This document shows positions 1 to 7,684 of a DNA stretch of 15,200 nucleotides, one piece after another. The translations under genes and the position numbers were made by a program. Source of the DNA: an uncultured Eubacterium sp. Lineage in GTDB: Bacteria; Bacillota; Clostridia; Peptostreptococcales; Anaerovoracaceae. The stretch is taken from positions 1 through 15,200 of the forward strand of contig UQNP01000034.1 of NCBI GenBank assembly GCA_900542385.1. Reading direction: 5' to 3'. Under the pieces are notes generated by a model. That model saw only the letters and a list, made by a program, of their open reading frames with translations. It did no database searches and had not been told where the DNA came from. Every line of letters starts with the position of its first letter. Position 1 is the stretch's first letter.

Positions 1-68
1 AGAGCCATTTCTTTAAATCTAATTTTCTTGTAAAAGAAGGATTTTTAAAAGTAGAAAATTTTACAGGT

Positions 69-1898
69 ATGTTTGGTGTTGTGGGAATGAATGAATGCGT
101 CAACATACTGATGGAGAAGGAAGGGCGGTCAGATAAGTATGGTTACAGTGAATATGCAGATCAGTTGGCGGTTAATATATTGGAAAAAATGAAAGAAAAG
201 GGTATAGATATATATGTGATACCGACCAATGATTATCACGGATCGGAATACATGAACGACCACTTCAAGTGCCGGGAATTCGTCTCCGGATTCACAGGAT
301 CGGCGGGAACACTGATCGTGACGCAGGATTTTGCAGGCTTGTGGACCGACGGCAGGTATTTCATACAGGCGGCGCAGGAGCTCGATGGAAGCGGTATAGA
401 TCTCATGAAGATGGGTGAAAAAGATGTACCTAAAGCGGCAGAGTATGTAAATGGACTGCCTGGGGATCTTGTTGTAGGATTTGACGGCAGGGTAATGCCG
501 CTTGCTCTCGGCTCTGAGCTTGAAAAAAATCATAGAGTCGAACACGAGCTTGATCTGGTTGGTGAGATCTGGAAAGACAGACCTGAGATAGTACCGTCAA
601 AAGTGTATTCCCTGGATCTGGAGGTTACGGGTGAGGATCATGAAAACAAGGTCGCTCACGTGCGTGAGTGCATGGGAGATACTGATTTCCTCCTTGTCAG
701 CAGGCTTGAGGATGTAGCCTGGCTGTACAATCTGAGAGGAAGGGATGTGGCGCATACGCCAGTGTTTTACGGATACGCCCTCATATCCGGAACAGAAGAT
801 ATTCTTTACCTGATGGACGAAACCTTTGCCGAAAGCAATGCCAAAGATAAAGCTGATGAAAGATCCTTGCCGGAAACCGTAACCATAAAAAAATATGATG
901 ATATCTTCCGGGATCTGAGAGATCTCAGAGATTGCAGCATACTTCTCGATGAAGATTCAGTGTCCTTTTACGGCAGCAGGGTTTTTCATAGATCGGTTGA
1001 GCGTGTGTTTGAAAAAAGCATAGTGGAGCGGCTTAAGGCTGTTAAAAATGAAGCGGAGATCGCGGCGACAAAAAATGCTCATGTACGCGACGGCGCCGCC
1101 ATGGTAAACATGCTGTTCTGGCTTAAAAACAACGCAGGCAGGATATATATGGACGAGATATCCCTTGCGGATCATCTTGAAAAGTGCAGAAAAGATCAGG
1201 GCGCTTACGATCTGAGCTTTGAGACTATAGCAGGATATGAGGAGCACGGGGCGGTGGTGCATTATGCAGCAACAAAAGACAGCAGTATCCCGCTGAAAGA
1301 TGAGGGATTCGTACTAATAGATTCAGGAGGTCAGTACAAAGACGGAACGACGGATATAACGAGGACGGTTGCGCTGGGGAAAACGGACAGCACCAGAAAA
1401 AAGTATTATACGGCAGTGCTCAAATCTCACATTGCTCTTGCCTGTGCTGAATTTGATTCAGACACCACGTGCGCCGAACTCGATGAAGCGGCGAGAAAAC
1501 CTCTTAGAGAGCTCGGACTTGACTTCGCTCACGGCACCGGACACGGGATCGGACATATGCTGAGTGTTCACGAAGGGCCTCAGAATATAGGGCCGAGAGG
1601 CACGGGTCTTCACATAGTGCCCGGAATGATAACCAGCGATGAGCCGGGAGTGTATTTTGAAGGAAAATACGGGATAAGGATAGAGAATGAAATCCTATGT
1701 GTAGAGAAAAATGGGAAATATGCTTTTGAAACCATAACCTTCTGTCCTTATGAACGTGAAGCCATAGATACGGATATGCTGACGGAAGAAGAAAAAGATT
1801 ATATCAACAGTTATCACAGAAAAGTTTATGAGACTCTTGAGCCTTTGCTTGAAGGTCATGTAAAGGAGTGGCTGCGTAAAGAGTGCGCCGAGATATGA
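69..1898 (+). CDS. Xaa-Pro aminopeptidase, long form (M24B family)
   Basis: Cytosolic metallo-aminopeptidase expected to remove an N-terminal residue that precedes proline, for peptide turnover. The C-terminal pita-bread fold carries the full M24 metal set: D418 and D429 (DSGGQYKDGTTDITRT), H492 (HGTGHGIGH), E525 (SDEPGVYFEGKYGIRIENE) and E539. H488 and H501 (VHEGP) fit the proton-shuttle histidines, and the spacing agrees with the long three-domain enzymes such as human XPNPEP1. N-terminal creatinase-like domains run from about residue 35 to 330 (SEYMNDHF, GFTGSAGT, WTDGRYF), and a C-terminal M24_C domain occupies about 545-609. No signal peptide is seen. The start is uncertain: no good Shine-Dalgarno precedes the ATG at 69, homology begins near residue 30, and in-frame ATGs at 87, 111 and 189 are alternatives. 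Family assignment is firm; the exact start is not. Confidence 0.93.
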   Translation: MFGVVGMNECVNILMEKEGRSDKYGYSEYADQLAVNILEKMKEKGIDIYVIPTNDYHGSEYMNDHFKCREFVSGFTGSAGTLIVTQDFAGLWTDGRYFIQAAQELDGSGIDLMKMGEKDVPKAAEYVNGLPGDLVVGFDGRVMPLALGSELEKNHRVEHELDLVGEIWKDRPEIVPSKVYSLDLEVTGEDHENKVAHVRECMGDTDFLLVSRLEDVAWLYNLRGRDVAHTPVFYGYALISGTEDILYLMDETFAESNAKDKADERSLPETVTIKKYDDIFRDLRDLRDCSILLDEDSVSFYGSRVFHRSVERVFEKSIVERLKAVKNEAEIAATKNAHVRDGAAMVNMLFWLKNNAGRIYMDEISLADHLEKCRKDQGAYDLSFETIAGYEEHGAVVHYAATKDSSIPLKDEGFVLIDSGGQYKDGTTDITRTVALGKTDSTRKKYYTAVLKSHIALACAEFDSDTTCAELDEAARKPLRELGLDFAHGTGHGIGHMLSVHEGPQNIGPRGTGLHIVPGMITSDEPGVYFEGKYGIRIENEILCVEKNGKYAFETITFCPYEREAIDTDMLTEEEKDYINSYHRKVYETLEPLLEGHVKEWLRKECAEI

Positions 1899-1987
1899 GG
1901 GCTGTAGTCGGCAGATTAAAGTAAATACAGATAGATGCTTGTCATTTTCTCATCGTTTCTTCATATAATATTGAAGGAGGATGAGCT

Positions 1988-2914
1988 ATGAACATAATAG
2001 ACAGGAATTTTTTCGCATTTGCGGATGAAATCAGCAGTATCAGCGAGAAAGAAATATATTACAGGATGAGGCGGGCTTTTGATAAAGTACCTGTTAAAAC
2101 ACAGCGAAGCTGTATGGAGTTTTTCGGCAGATTCGGATTTTGGGGCAGGCTCGATATCGATAAAGGGATATATGAAGAGATAGAGCTTAAGGCGAAGGAG
2201 CTGAATGAGCATATCGAGGATTTTGTAAGATTTTACGAGCAGCTTTCTGATTACAGATCCAAGAAGACCCTCTATGGAATACTGAACAACTGGTACAGCT
2301 ACGATTTCGATACTACGACGAGAACTAAGGAATATCTTTTCGATGAATATTTCGACCTTGATGTGGTCAAATGCGATGAAAAGGAAGTAATAGCAGATCT
2401 TGGAGCGTATACAGGAGATACGGTCCTGTCATATATCCGAAACTACGGTGAAGAATGTTATAAGAAGATATACTGTTATGAAATAACTCCTGAGATATTT
2501 ACCGTACTTGAAAGCAATCTTAAGGATGTCAGAGATGTGGAGCTGATAAGAAAGGGAGTGGCGGACAAACCGGGCAGGATGACGATCGTAGGAAACGAAG
2601 CCAGCGTTTCAGCCAACACCTTAGGAGAAGGCGGAGGTGAAGAGGTGGAGGTCACCACCCTCGATATAGATATATCGGAGCCGGTAACATTGATAAAAGC
2701 TGATATAGAAGGCTCTGAGCAGAAAGCTATCGCAGGAGCGGCGAGACATATCGCCAAAGATCATCCGAAGCTTTTGATTTCCGTATATCATGGAAACGAA
2801 GATCTGTGGAAAGTGCCTAAGATGATAAGCGATATTTCCGATGATTACAGTTTCTATCTACGGTACAGAAGCTCTCCTGTGTATCCGACAGAAATAAGCC
2901 TGATCGCAGTATAA
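1988..2914 (+). CDS. FkbM family SAM-dependent methyltransferase
   Basis: A 308-residue protein with a class I methyltransferase domain in its second half. SAM-binding motif I is at about 135-144 (IADLGAYTGDT), an acidic residue ends the next strand (YEITPE, E165), and the FkbM-type end is at about 222-270 (VTTLDIDI, then LIKADIEGSEQKAI, then PKLLISVYHG). The first 130 residues form a charged helical region that I do not recognise. FkbM enzymes usually O-methylate sugars or secondary-metabolite hydroxyls, but no glycan or biosynthetic genes lie nearby, so the substrate is unknown. A strong GAAGGAGG site (1973-1980) precedes the ATG. A TATAAT (1964-1969) with a weak TTGTCA 19 nt upstream could give a monocistronic transcript with a very short leader. 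The gene ends at the shared hairpin terminator at 2917. Confidence 0.85.
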   Translation: MNIIDRNFFAFADEISSISEKEIYYRMRRAFDKVPVKTQRSCMEFFGRFGFWGRLDIDKGIYEEIELKAKELNEHIEDFVRFYEQLSDYRSKKTLYGILNNWYSYDFDTTTRTKEYLFDEYFDLDVVKCDEKEVIADLGAYTGDTVLSYIRNYGEECYKKIYCYEITPEIFTVLESNLKDVRDVELIRKGVADKPGRMTIVGNEASVSANTLGEGGGEEVEVTTLDIDISEPVTLIKADIEGSEQKAIAGAARHIAKDHPKLLISVYHGNEDLWKVPKMISDISDDYSFYLRYRSSPVYPTEISLIAV

Positions 2915-2916
2915 AA

Positions 2917-2958
2917 GCAACGACGCATGATCCGGATAACGGAATGCGTCGTTTTCGA
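2917..2958. terminator. Bidirectional intrinsic terminator
   Basis: A perfect 10-bp inverted repeat (AACGACGCAT at 2919-2928 and ATGCGTCGTT at 2944-2953) is followed by T's on the plus strand and by a TTTT tract when read on the minus strand. It lies between the convergent FkbM gene and the symporter operon and probably stops transcription from both. Confidence 0.8.
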
Positions 2959-3001
2959 TTTTACAGTAATTGTCAGTTGGTGAAGTCCTAAGACTGAAAA
3001 T

Positions 3002-4531
3002 TTAAGCCTGTTTCTTTTCGGTTTTGATGATGTCGCTGTAGTCGTATCCGTCGTAGCTGTCAGCGTACTCGAACATTTCGATGACCCGCGGCTCCGGTTT
3101 TGATGTGAGGCCGAATATTATCACGAGGACAACGTTGACGATGAGACCGAAGATACCTCCTGTATATCCGAGGATGCTGTTGCCGGCAAACAGATATATC
3201 GCATATGTGATGACCAGTCCTGCTATGAATCCGGATATGGCTCCTTTTGCGTTTGCGCGTTTCCAGTAGGCGCCGAATATCATCATAGGTATGAACTGAG
3301 CGAGGCCTTCGAAAAGGCAGAGCGCTATGCTGTACAAGGAAGGTAAATTCATAAGCGCTATGACCAGACATACGAGAGTGTATATCAGTATGGTTTTCCT
3401 TATGAGCTTCAGTTTATCAGCTTCCGTTCTGTTTTTCCTGCCTTCAAGGAATATCTTCCATATGGTCAGAGAGTGAGCGCTGAGAACGCATGAAATCAGG
3501 CTCATGCCTGCGGCAACGCTTATCATAACTACGAAGCCGAGATATACAGGTCCGAAGGCCTCATCGCACAGAGCGAAAAGGGTGAGCTCACTGTCGAAAA
3601 ATTCTTCGATCCCGGGAACGAGCCTTGCACCCATGGCGAATATGAGCTCAAGGGCTCCCATGGTGAAGATGATCGCTCCGCCTGCTATGGAAACTTTCTT
3701 GAGATCCATCGGTGTCCTTGCAGTGAACAGCCTTGTGAAGTAACTGAGCTGACACAGGTTTCCTATAGTGCAGAGAAGACATATGGAGGCCCAGTAGTTT
3801 ATATCGTAGACTCCGTCGTATGTAACGGTAAGAGCTTCTGGGAACATATCGTAGATCTTTTCCATCATAGGTCCGAAGCCGCCGTAGAGCTTTATTGCCA
3901 TGGCGATGAAACCTCCGGCGATCACTATGCTGGAAAGTATCCCCTGTATCAATTCGGTCCATGCGATGGAGCGCATACCGCTGTACAGTACATAAGCCAT
4001 TACGAAGAGTACGATTATTATCGTTGCCAGCCTGTGGGGGACAACGCCGTATGTAAGCGCCTCTACGAGGGTGCCGAGGGCATAGAATTCCATTATTACC
4101 CATGGGGCTTCAATAACTACTGCCATTACGGCAAAAAATTTAGTGAAAGCTTTGTTGTTGTAACGCACATCTACGAAATCAGGCATTACGACCATTTTAT
4201 ATCTCTTTCCCCAGATATTGCATTTTTCCGCCATTACGAATATGAAATAGTATGAAGCTGCGCTGTATATGAGGAGATACTGAGTTATTAGTCCTTCTGT
4301 AGAGGACCATGTGAACCAGCTTGTAAGCTGTGATGATGTGGTGAATGTGCCGACGAAGCAGAAAAGCACGAGGATCCAGTTGAAAGACCTGCTGCCTACT
4401 GCGAATTCCTCTACAGTCTGCTCCTGCATCTTGGCTCCGCGGAATTTAAACGCGACCAGGAACATTATTATGAAATATATGAGAAGTACGGAACAAGAAC
4501 TTATTATGTTTATATTCGTAGGCTCTAACAC
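3002..4531 (-). CDS. Sodium:solute symporter (SSF/SSS family)
   Basis: A 509-residue integral membrane protein with about 13 hydrophobic segments, the usual topology and length for sodium:solute symporters of the LeuT fold. Family features are the early EEFAVGSRSF segment before TM2, the TTSSQLTSWF helix, and the YSGMRSIAWTELIQG block near residues 185-200, which matches the SSF signature. The C-terminus is a short charged tail with tyrosine-rich repeats (YADSYDGYDYSD). The start is GTG; its first seven bases overlap the end of the upstream small membrane gene, whose last codons (GGAGGTGAAG) supply the ribosome binding site, which implies translational coupling. As the third gene of the M20 peptidase operon it probably imports the substrate or exports/imports the product of that enzyme. 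The solute itself cannot be told from sequence. Confidence 0.92.
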   Translation of the reverse strand: MLEPTNINIISSCSVLLIYFIIMFLVAFKFRGAKMQEQTVEEFAVGSRSFNWILVLFCFVGTFTTSSQLTSWFTWSSTEGLITQYLLIYSAASYYFIFVMAEKCNIWGKRYKMVVMPDFVDVRYNNKAFTKFFAVMAVVIEAPWVIMEFYALGTLVEALTYGVVPHRLATIIIVLFVMAYVLYSGMRSIAWTELIQGILSSIVIAGGFIAMAIKLYGGFGPMMEKIYDMFPEALTVTYDGVYDINYWASICLLCTIGNLCQLSYFTRLFTARTPMDLKKVSIAGGAIIFTMGALELIFAMGARLVPGIEEFFDSELTLFALCDEAFGPVYLGFVVMISVAAGMSLISCVLSAHSLTIWKIFLEGRKNRTEADKLKLIRKTILIYTLVCLVIALMNLPSLYSIALCLFEGLAQFIPMMIFGAYWKRANAKGAISGFIAGLVITYAIYLFAGNSILGYTGGIFGLIVNVVLVIIFGLTSKPEPRVIEMFEYADSYDGYDYSDIIKTEKKQA

Positions 4532-4794
4532 TTTTCTTCACCTCCTTCAGCTCCGCAGGATTTGCTTGATTTTTCGGCAATGCGTCTTTTTATGGCCTGT
4601 TTGTCTCCCATGTACATGAGCCAGAGTCCGATGAGAGTACATATCGGCAGGCAGAGAAGGGCGATCTGGACTAAAGGAAGACCCAGGATCCAGATATCGT
4701 TTCTGTCCCAGCCTAAAATATTCGGGAATGCAAAAAGTATAACGGAAATTACAAAAACAGACAGACCTGTATACCATAGCGCTGTTCTTTTCAT
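4525..4794 (-). CDS. Small two-helix membrane protein, DUF3311-like symporter partner
   Basis: An 89-residue protein with two transmembrane segments (about 8-28 and 36-61) and a basic then cysteine-containing cytoplasmic tail (KRRIAEKSSKSCGAEGGEEKC). Small proteins of this shape, DUF3311 among them, are commonly encoded directly before SSF symporters and are thought to be accessory subunits. The ATG is preceded by a strong AAGGAGG site. It starts 17 nt after the stop of the M20 peptidase gene and overlaps the symporter start by 7 nt, so the three genes form one operon. The DUF3311 assignment rests on size, topology and neighbourhood rather than on a diagnostic motif. Confidence 0.8.
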   Translation of the reverse strand: MKRTALWYTGLSVFVISVILFAFPNILGWDRNDIWILGLPLVQIALLCLPICTLIGLWLMYMGDKQAIKRRIAEKSSKSCGAEGGEEKC

Positions 4795-4811
4795 TGATTA
4801 CCTCCTTGTTT

Positions 4812-6008
4812 TTATTTTATGAAATCGTAGGCTATAAGAGCATATGTCTTTGCTGCCTGCGTGACTTCCGAAAGGGATACGAATTCATCGGGACGATGTG
4901 CCTGCAGTATACTGCCGGGACCGTAGAGGGCACCGGGAATACCGTATCTTGCGAGCATTTCTATTTCAGCATATCCTCTGAACACGATTTTTCGTGACGG
5001 ATCGCCGGAAGCTTTCAGGTGAGAGGCTTCGGCAGCTTTTATCACCGGATGATCGCTGTCGCATTTCCACGGGAAGAAATACTGATTGCAGTTTATTTCG
5101 CCTTTTACTCCATGCTTTCGGCATACATCGTCAAAAAGCGATCTGATTTTCTGGATGGCTTCATCCATGTTTTCATCAGGGAAGACTTGCCTGTCGAATG
5201 AGATCTCACATCTGTCGGGCACAAGCAGAATATCCGTTCCGCCCTTTATAAGACCTACATTTATTGTAGGTGCGATCGGACTTCCTGCGGCTGTGTATTT
5301 TTTTTTGAGTATATCGCCTTCATTTTTCAGCGAAATTATGAAATCGGACATTGGTATTATGGCGTTTACACCCATTTCTGCCATTCCGCAGTGAGCGCTT
5401 TTACCGTAAGTTACAGCTGTAAATTCCGCCGCTCCCTGGAGGCTTGTCGCTATGCCGCATGATGTCGGCTCGGCAATGTAGCATGCGCTGCATTCGGAAA
5501 GGATTCCTGAATCGATGAGTTTTTGGGTGCCTTTGAAAAACACTTCTTCATCGATAACTCCGGTGAACATGATGGTTTTCTTTCGATCGATGTTGATACT
5601 TGCGACAGCTTTCAGCGCGTATATCATCGAAACGAGACCGCCCTTCATATCACATGAGCCGCGTCCGTAGAGCATACCGTCCTTTATCTCTGCGCCGAGT
5701 GGATCGCATGTCCAGTTTTCAGGCGTTCCTATTTTTACAGTGTCCATGTGGCCATTGAAGAGAAGCGTTTCAGGGGAATCTCCTTCGAGAATACCTATTA
5801 TGTTGTATCTGCCCGGTGCTGCTTCCTGCAGCTGTGTTCTCATACCGATCTCTTCCAGCTTTTTCTTTATGATCAGAGCTGTATCTGTTTCATTTCCCGG
5901 CGGATTTTCACTGTTGCACATGACAAGTTTTCTCAGAAAGTCAGTCATTTCCGCTTCATTTTTTTCTATATATGAGAGGATATTTTGTTCGGCAGCCGAT
6001 ATATCCAT
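4812..6008 (-). CDS. M20 family metallopeptidase (ArgE/DapE/ACY1 group)
   Basis: A 398-residue cytosolic di-zinc amidohydrolase of the ArgE/DapE/CPG2 type, hydrolysing an N-acyl amino acid, short peptide or similar amide. Visible active-site residues are H87 and D89 (NGHMDT), bridging D120 (GRGSCDMKGG), the E154-E155 pair (DEE: general base and metal ligand), E180 (AEPT) and H371 (QAHRPDE). The inserted dimerisation domain runs from about 190 to 305 with SAHCGMAEMGVNAI around H206. All key residues are present and length is typical. A GGAGG lies 9 nt before the ATG, and a good sigma-A promoter sits at 6071-6099. It is first in an operon with the small membrane protein and the SSF symporter, which suggests uptake followed by intracellular hydrolysis. 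The substrate is not resolved; peptidase T-like, ArgE-like and carboxypeptidase activities all remain possible. Confidence 0.92.
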   Translation of the reverse strand: MDISAAEQNILSYIEKNEAEMTDFLRKLVMCNSENPPGNETDTALIIKKKLEEIGMRTQLQEAAPGRYNIIGILEGDSPETLLFNGHMDTVKIGTPENWTCDPLGAEIKDGMLYGRGSCDMKGGLVSMIYALKAVASINIDRKKTIMFTGVIDEEVFFKGTQKLIDSGILSECSACYIAEPTSCGIATSLQGAAEFTAVTYGKSAHCGMAEMGVNAIIPMSDFIISLKNEGDILKKKYTAAGSPIAPTINVGLIKGGTDILLVPDRCEISFDRQVFPDENMDEAIQKIRSLFDDVCRKHGVKGEINCNQYFFPWKCDSDHPVIKAAEASHLKASGDPSRKIVFRGYAEIEMLARYGIPGALYGPGSILQAHRPDEFVSLSEVTQAAKTYALIAYDFIK

Positions 6009-6070
6009 TGTTTCATTCCTCCAAGTCCGCAGTAATGCGATTTTGCAATTTAATACATTAAAGCGATATC

Positions 6071-6099
6071 ATAATAACGCCTTCCGGAGGATTAGTCAA
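6071..6099 (-). promoter_or_regulatory. Sigma-A promoter of the M20-symporter operon
   Basis: On the minus strand, TTGACT (-35, plus 6094-6099) and TATTAT (-10, plus 6071-6076) are separated by exactly 17 nt. The spacer contains a near-palindrome around TCCGGA (CCTCCGGAAGG) that could be an operator. The leader would be about 55 nt, ending in the GGAGG before the M20 gene. Confidence 0.7.
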
Positions 6100-6118
6100 T
6101 AAAAATGCGTTAAATTTT

Positions 6119-6167
6119 ACATAAAAAGCTTTTTAAATCACATGTTGACATAAAAAGATTTTTATGT
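6119..6167. repeat. Two near-identical palindromic repeats, candidate operators
   Basis: The 17-bp string ACATAAAAAGcTTTTTA at 6119-6135 recurs with one change as ACATAAAAAGaTTTTTA at 6148-6164, 29 bp apart. Each copy is a palindrome: TAAAAAGCTTTTTA is perfect in the first, and ACATAAAAA/TTTTTATGT is a perfect 9-bp inverted repeat (6148-6167) in the second. The second copy fills the spacer of the MATE promoter, where a bound dimer would block RNA polymerase. No dedicated regulator gene lies next to them, so the operator role is inferred; AT-rich sequence makes chance repeats more likely than usual. Confidence 0.5.
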
Positions 6168-6173
6168 GATAAT
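6145..6173 (+). promoter_or_regulatory. Sigma-A promoter of the first MATE gene leader
   Basis: A perfect TTGACA (6145-6150) and GATAAT (6168-6173; five of six consensus bases) are separated by 17 nt. Transcription should begin near 6180, just upstream of the structured leader, giving an untranslated leader of about 130 nt before the ATG at 6314. Confidence 0.75.
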
Positions 6174-6179
6174 ATGGCG

Positions 6180-6256
6180 ATAAAACCCGCAAGGGTGTGG
6201 ACTTTTCAAGAGAGATCTTTTTTTCGCCACACGATTTTAGATCGTGTGGTTTTTTT
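6180..6256 (+). promoter_or_regulatory. Candidate guanidine-IV (mepA motif) riboswitch
   Basis: This short leader begins at the predicted transcription start. It has a hairpin ACCC-GCAA-GGGT (6185-6196) closed by a GNRA tetraloop, then GTGTGG (6195-6200), a purine/pyrimidine stretch containing AGAGAGATCT, and CCACAC (6227-6232). CCACAC can pair either with the upstream GTGTGG (antiterminator) or with the downstream GTGTGG of a strong terminator, so the two folds exclude each other. A MATE exporter gene follows. That arrangement (short leader, terminator control, mepA-type MATE gene, Clostridia) is what is known of the guanidine-IV class, where guanidinium binding switches transcription on. 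The class name is from recall of the family and its gene context, not from a covariance-model match. Confidence 0.6.
6227..6256 (+). terminator. Intrinsic terminator of the MATE leader (attenuator)
   Basis: A perfect 9-bp stem, CCACACGAT (6227-6235) with ATCGTGTGG (6241-6249), has a 5-nt loop and is followed by seven T's (6250-6256). It lies between promoter and gene, with 57 nt still to the start codon, so it must act as a regulated attenuator rather than an end-of-gene terminator. Confidence 0.88.
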
Positions 6257-6313
6257 ATGCCGATCGGGCAATATACTGATGGTGTCATATACATATAGAG
6301 GAGAAACAGATTT

Positions 6314-7684
6314 ATGCAGCAGACATTTATGAAAGAGAAAAAAATCCTTCCGCTGGTGATATCCATGTCCCTTCCTATGGTTATATCTATGGCGGTGAAT
6401 TCCATGTACAATATCGTTGACAGCTATTTTGTTGCGATGATGAGCGAAGATGCGATGACCGCTCTTGCATTGGTTTATCCGGTACAGAATCTGATAACAG
6501 CGATAGGCGTGGGCTTCGGTGTGGGAATAAATGCGGCTGTCGCTTTTTATCTTGGAGCGGAGGATGACAGGCTTTCTGCTAAAGCATCATCTATGGGTCT
6601 TGGGCTCAGCGTTCTGCATGGGATCATACTTACGATAGTGACTGTATCGTGCATGCCTTTTTTTATCGGTATGTTTTCGTCGAGTAAGGCTGTGGTTGAA
6701 CTTTCGCTGATATATTCCAACAGAGCGTTCATGTTTTCTATAATAATTACCACAGGCATAGCTTTTGAAAAAATTTTCCAGGCAGCCGGAAAGATGAAGA
6801 TAACTATGGTAGGCATGATGTGCGGATTCATTGCCAATATAGTTCTCGATCCTCTCCTGATATTCGGCGTAGGGGTTTTCCCGAAGCTTGGAATAGCAGG
6901 TGCAGCATATGCTACAGGCATAGGGCAGACGCTGACGCTGATAGTATATATAGCGGCGTATAGGATGGGAAAACTGCCGGTGAAGCTGTCTCTTAGAGAT
7001 TCAAGACCGGAAGCATATCTGGTAAAAAGACTGTATGCAGTGGGTATTCCGGCAACGCTCAATATGGCGCTGCCATCGCTTCTTATATCTGCACTGAATG
7101 GGATATTAGCGGGATTTTCGCAAGGATATGTGCTTGTACTGGGTGTATATTACAAGCTTCAGACATTTATCTATCTTACAGCAAACGGAATAATACAGGG
7201 GATAAGACCTCTGATAGGATATAATTACGGAGCAGGAGAGATAGGAAGAGTAAGGAGCATATACGTCACAGCTCTGTATCTTGCGGCTGTAGTAATGGCT
7301 GTCGGGACTGTTTTTTCATGGGTCATGCCTGATGTGCTGATAGGGTTTTTTACTTCCAATGAGGAAACGGTGAAAATCGGAGTCGAAGCGCTTCATGTGA
7401 TAAGCTTTGGTTTCATAGTTTCGGCAGTGTCAATAACTGCATCGGGAACTCTTGAAGGCCTGGGAAAGGGGACAGCTTCCCTGTACATATCCCTTTCAAG
7501 ATATATGGTGGTAATAATACCGGCAGCATTTCTTATGAGCAGAGCTGCAGGTGCATCAGGAGTGTGGCTGGCTTTTCCTATAGCAGAATTTATAACAGCT
7601 GCCTTTGCATACTGCATATACAGAAGAGAAATGAAAAAAATAGATGTGCATGATCAGGAGGCAGAAGTTTCGGCTTCCCTATAA
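6314..7684 (+). CDS. MATE family efflux transporter (MepA-like)
   Basis: A 456-residue multidrug and toxic compound extrusion transporter with about 12 transmembrane helices in two homologous halves. Recognisable elements are the opening ILPLVISMSLPMVISMAVNSMYNIVDSYFV helix, FEKIFQAAGKMKITMVGMMCGFIANIVLDPLLIFGVG between the halves, and IIQGIRPLIGYNYGAGEIGR in the second half. It should exchange a cationic drug or toxin for sodium or protons. A GAGGAG site (6298-6303) lies 10 nt before the ATG. Expression appears governed by the promoter at 6145-6173 and the attenuated leader; if that leader is guanidine-IV, guanidinium or related cations are likely inducers and perhaps substrates. It is divergent from the M20 operon and apparently monocistronic. 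No clear U-tract terminator follows, only a weak 6-bp stem (TTTACA/TGTAAA) near 7711-7734. Confidence 0.92.
   Translation: MQQTFMKEKKILPLVISMSLPMVISMAVNSMYNIVDSYFVAMMSEDAMTALALVYPVQNLITAIGVGFGVGINAAVAFYLGAEDDRLSAKASSMGLGLSVLHGIILTIVTVSCMPFFIGMFSSSKAVVELSLIYSNRAFMFSIIITTGIAFEKIFQAAGKMKITMVGMMCGFIANIVLDPLLIFGVGVFPKLGIAGAAYATGIGQTLTLIVYIAAYRMGKLPVKLSLRDSRPEAYLVKRLYAVGIPATLNMALPSLLISALNGILAGFSQGYVLVLGVYYKLQTFIYLTANGIIQGIRPLIGYNYGAGEIGRVRSIYVTALYLAAVVMAVGTVFSWVMPDVLIGFFTSNEETVKIGVEALHVISFGFIVSAVSITASGTLEGLGKGTASLYISLSRYMVVIIPAAFLMSRAAGASGVWLAFPIAEFITAAFAYCIYRREMKKIDVHDQEAEVSASL

Noticed and set aside
1..68. Regulatory element at the left edge
   Set aside because: The short AT-rich stretch shows only weak self-complementarity (GTAAAA/TTTTAC) and no clear promoter or binding site.
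129..545. 138-codon minus-strand frame inside the Xaa-Pro aminopeptidase gene
   Set aside because: Lies wholly antisense to a gene with an intact active site; composition and sequence look like a frame shadow.
6180..6256. Fluoride (crcB), preQ1 or mini-ykkC riboswitch in the MATE leader
   Set aside because: The conserved cores of those classes, as I know them, are not present; the arrangement and the downstream MATE gene fit guanidine-IV better.
6547..7062. 171-codon minus-strand frame within the first MATE gene
   Set aside because: Antisense to conserved MATE sequence, no start signals, low-complexity hydrophobic translation typical of antisense to membrane genes.
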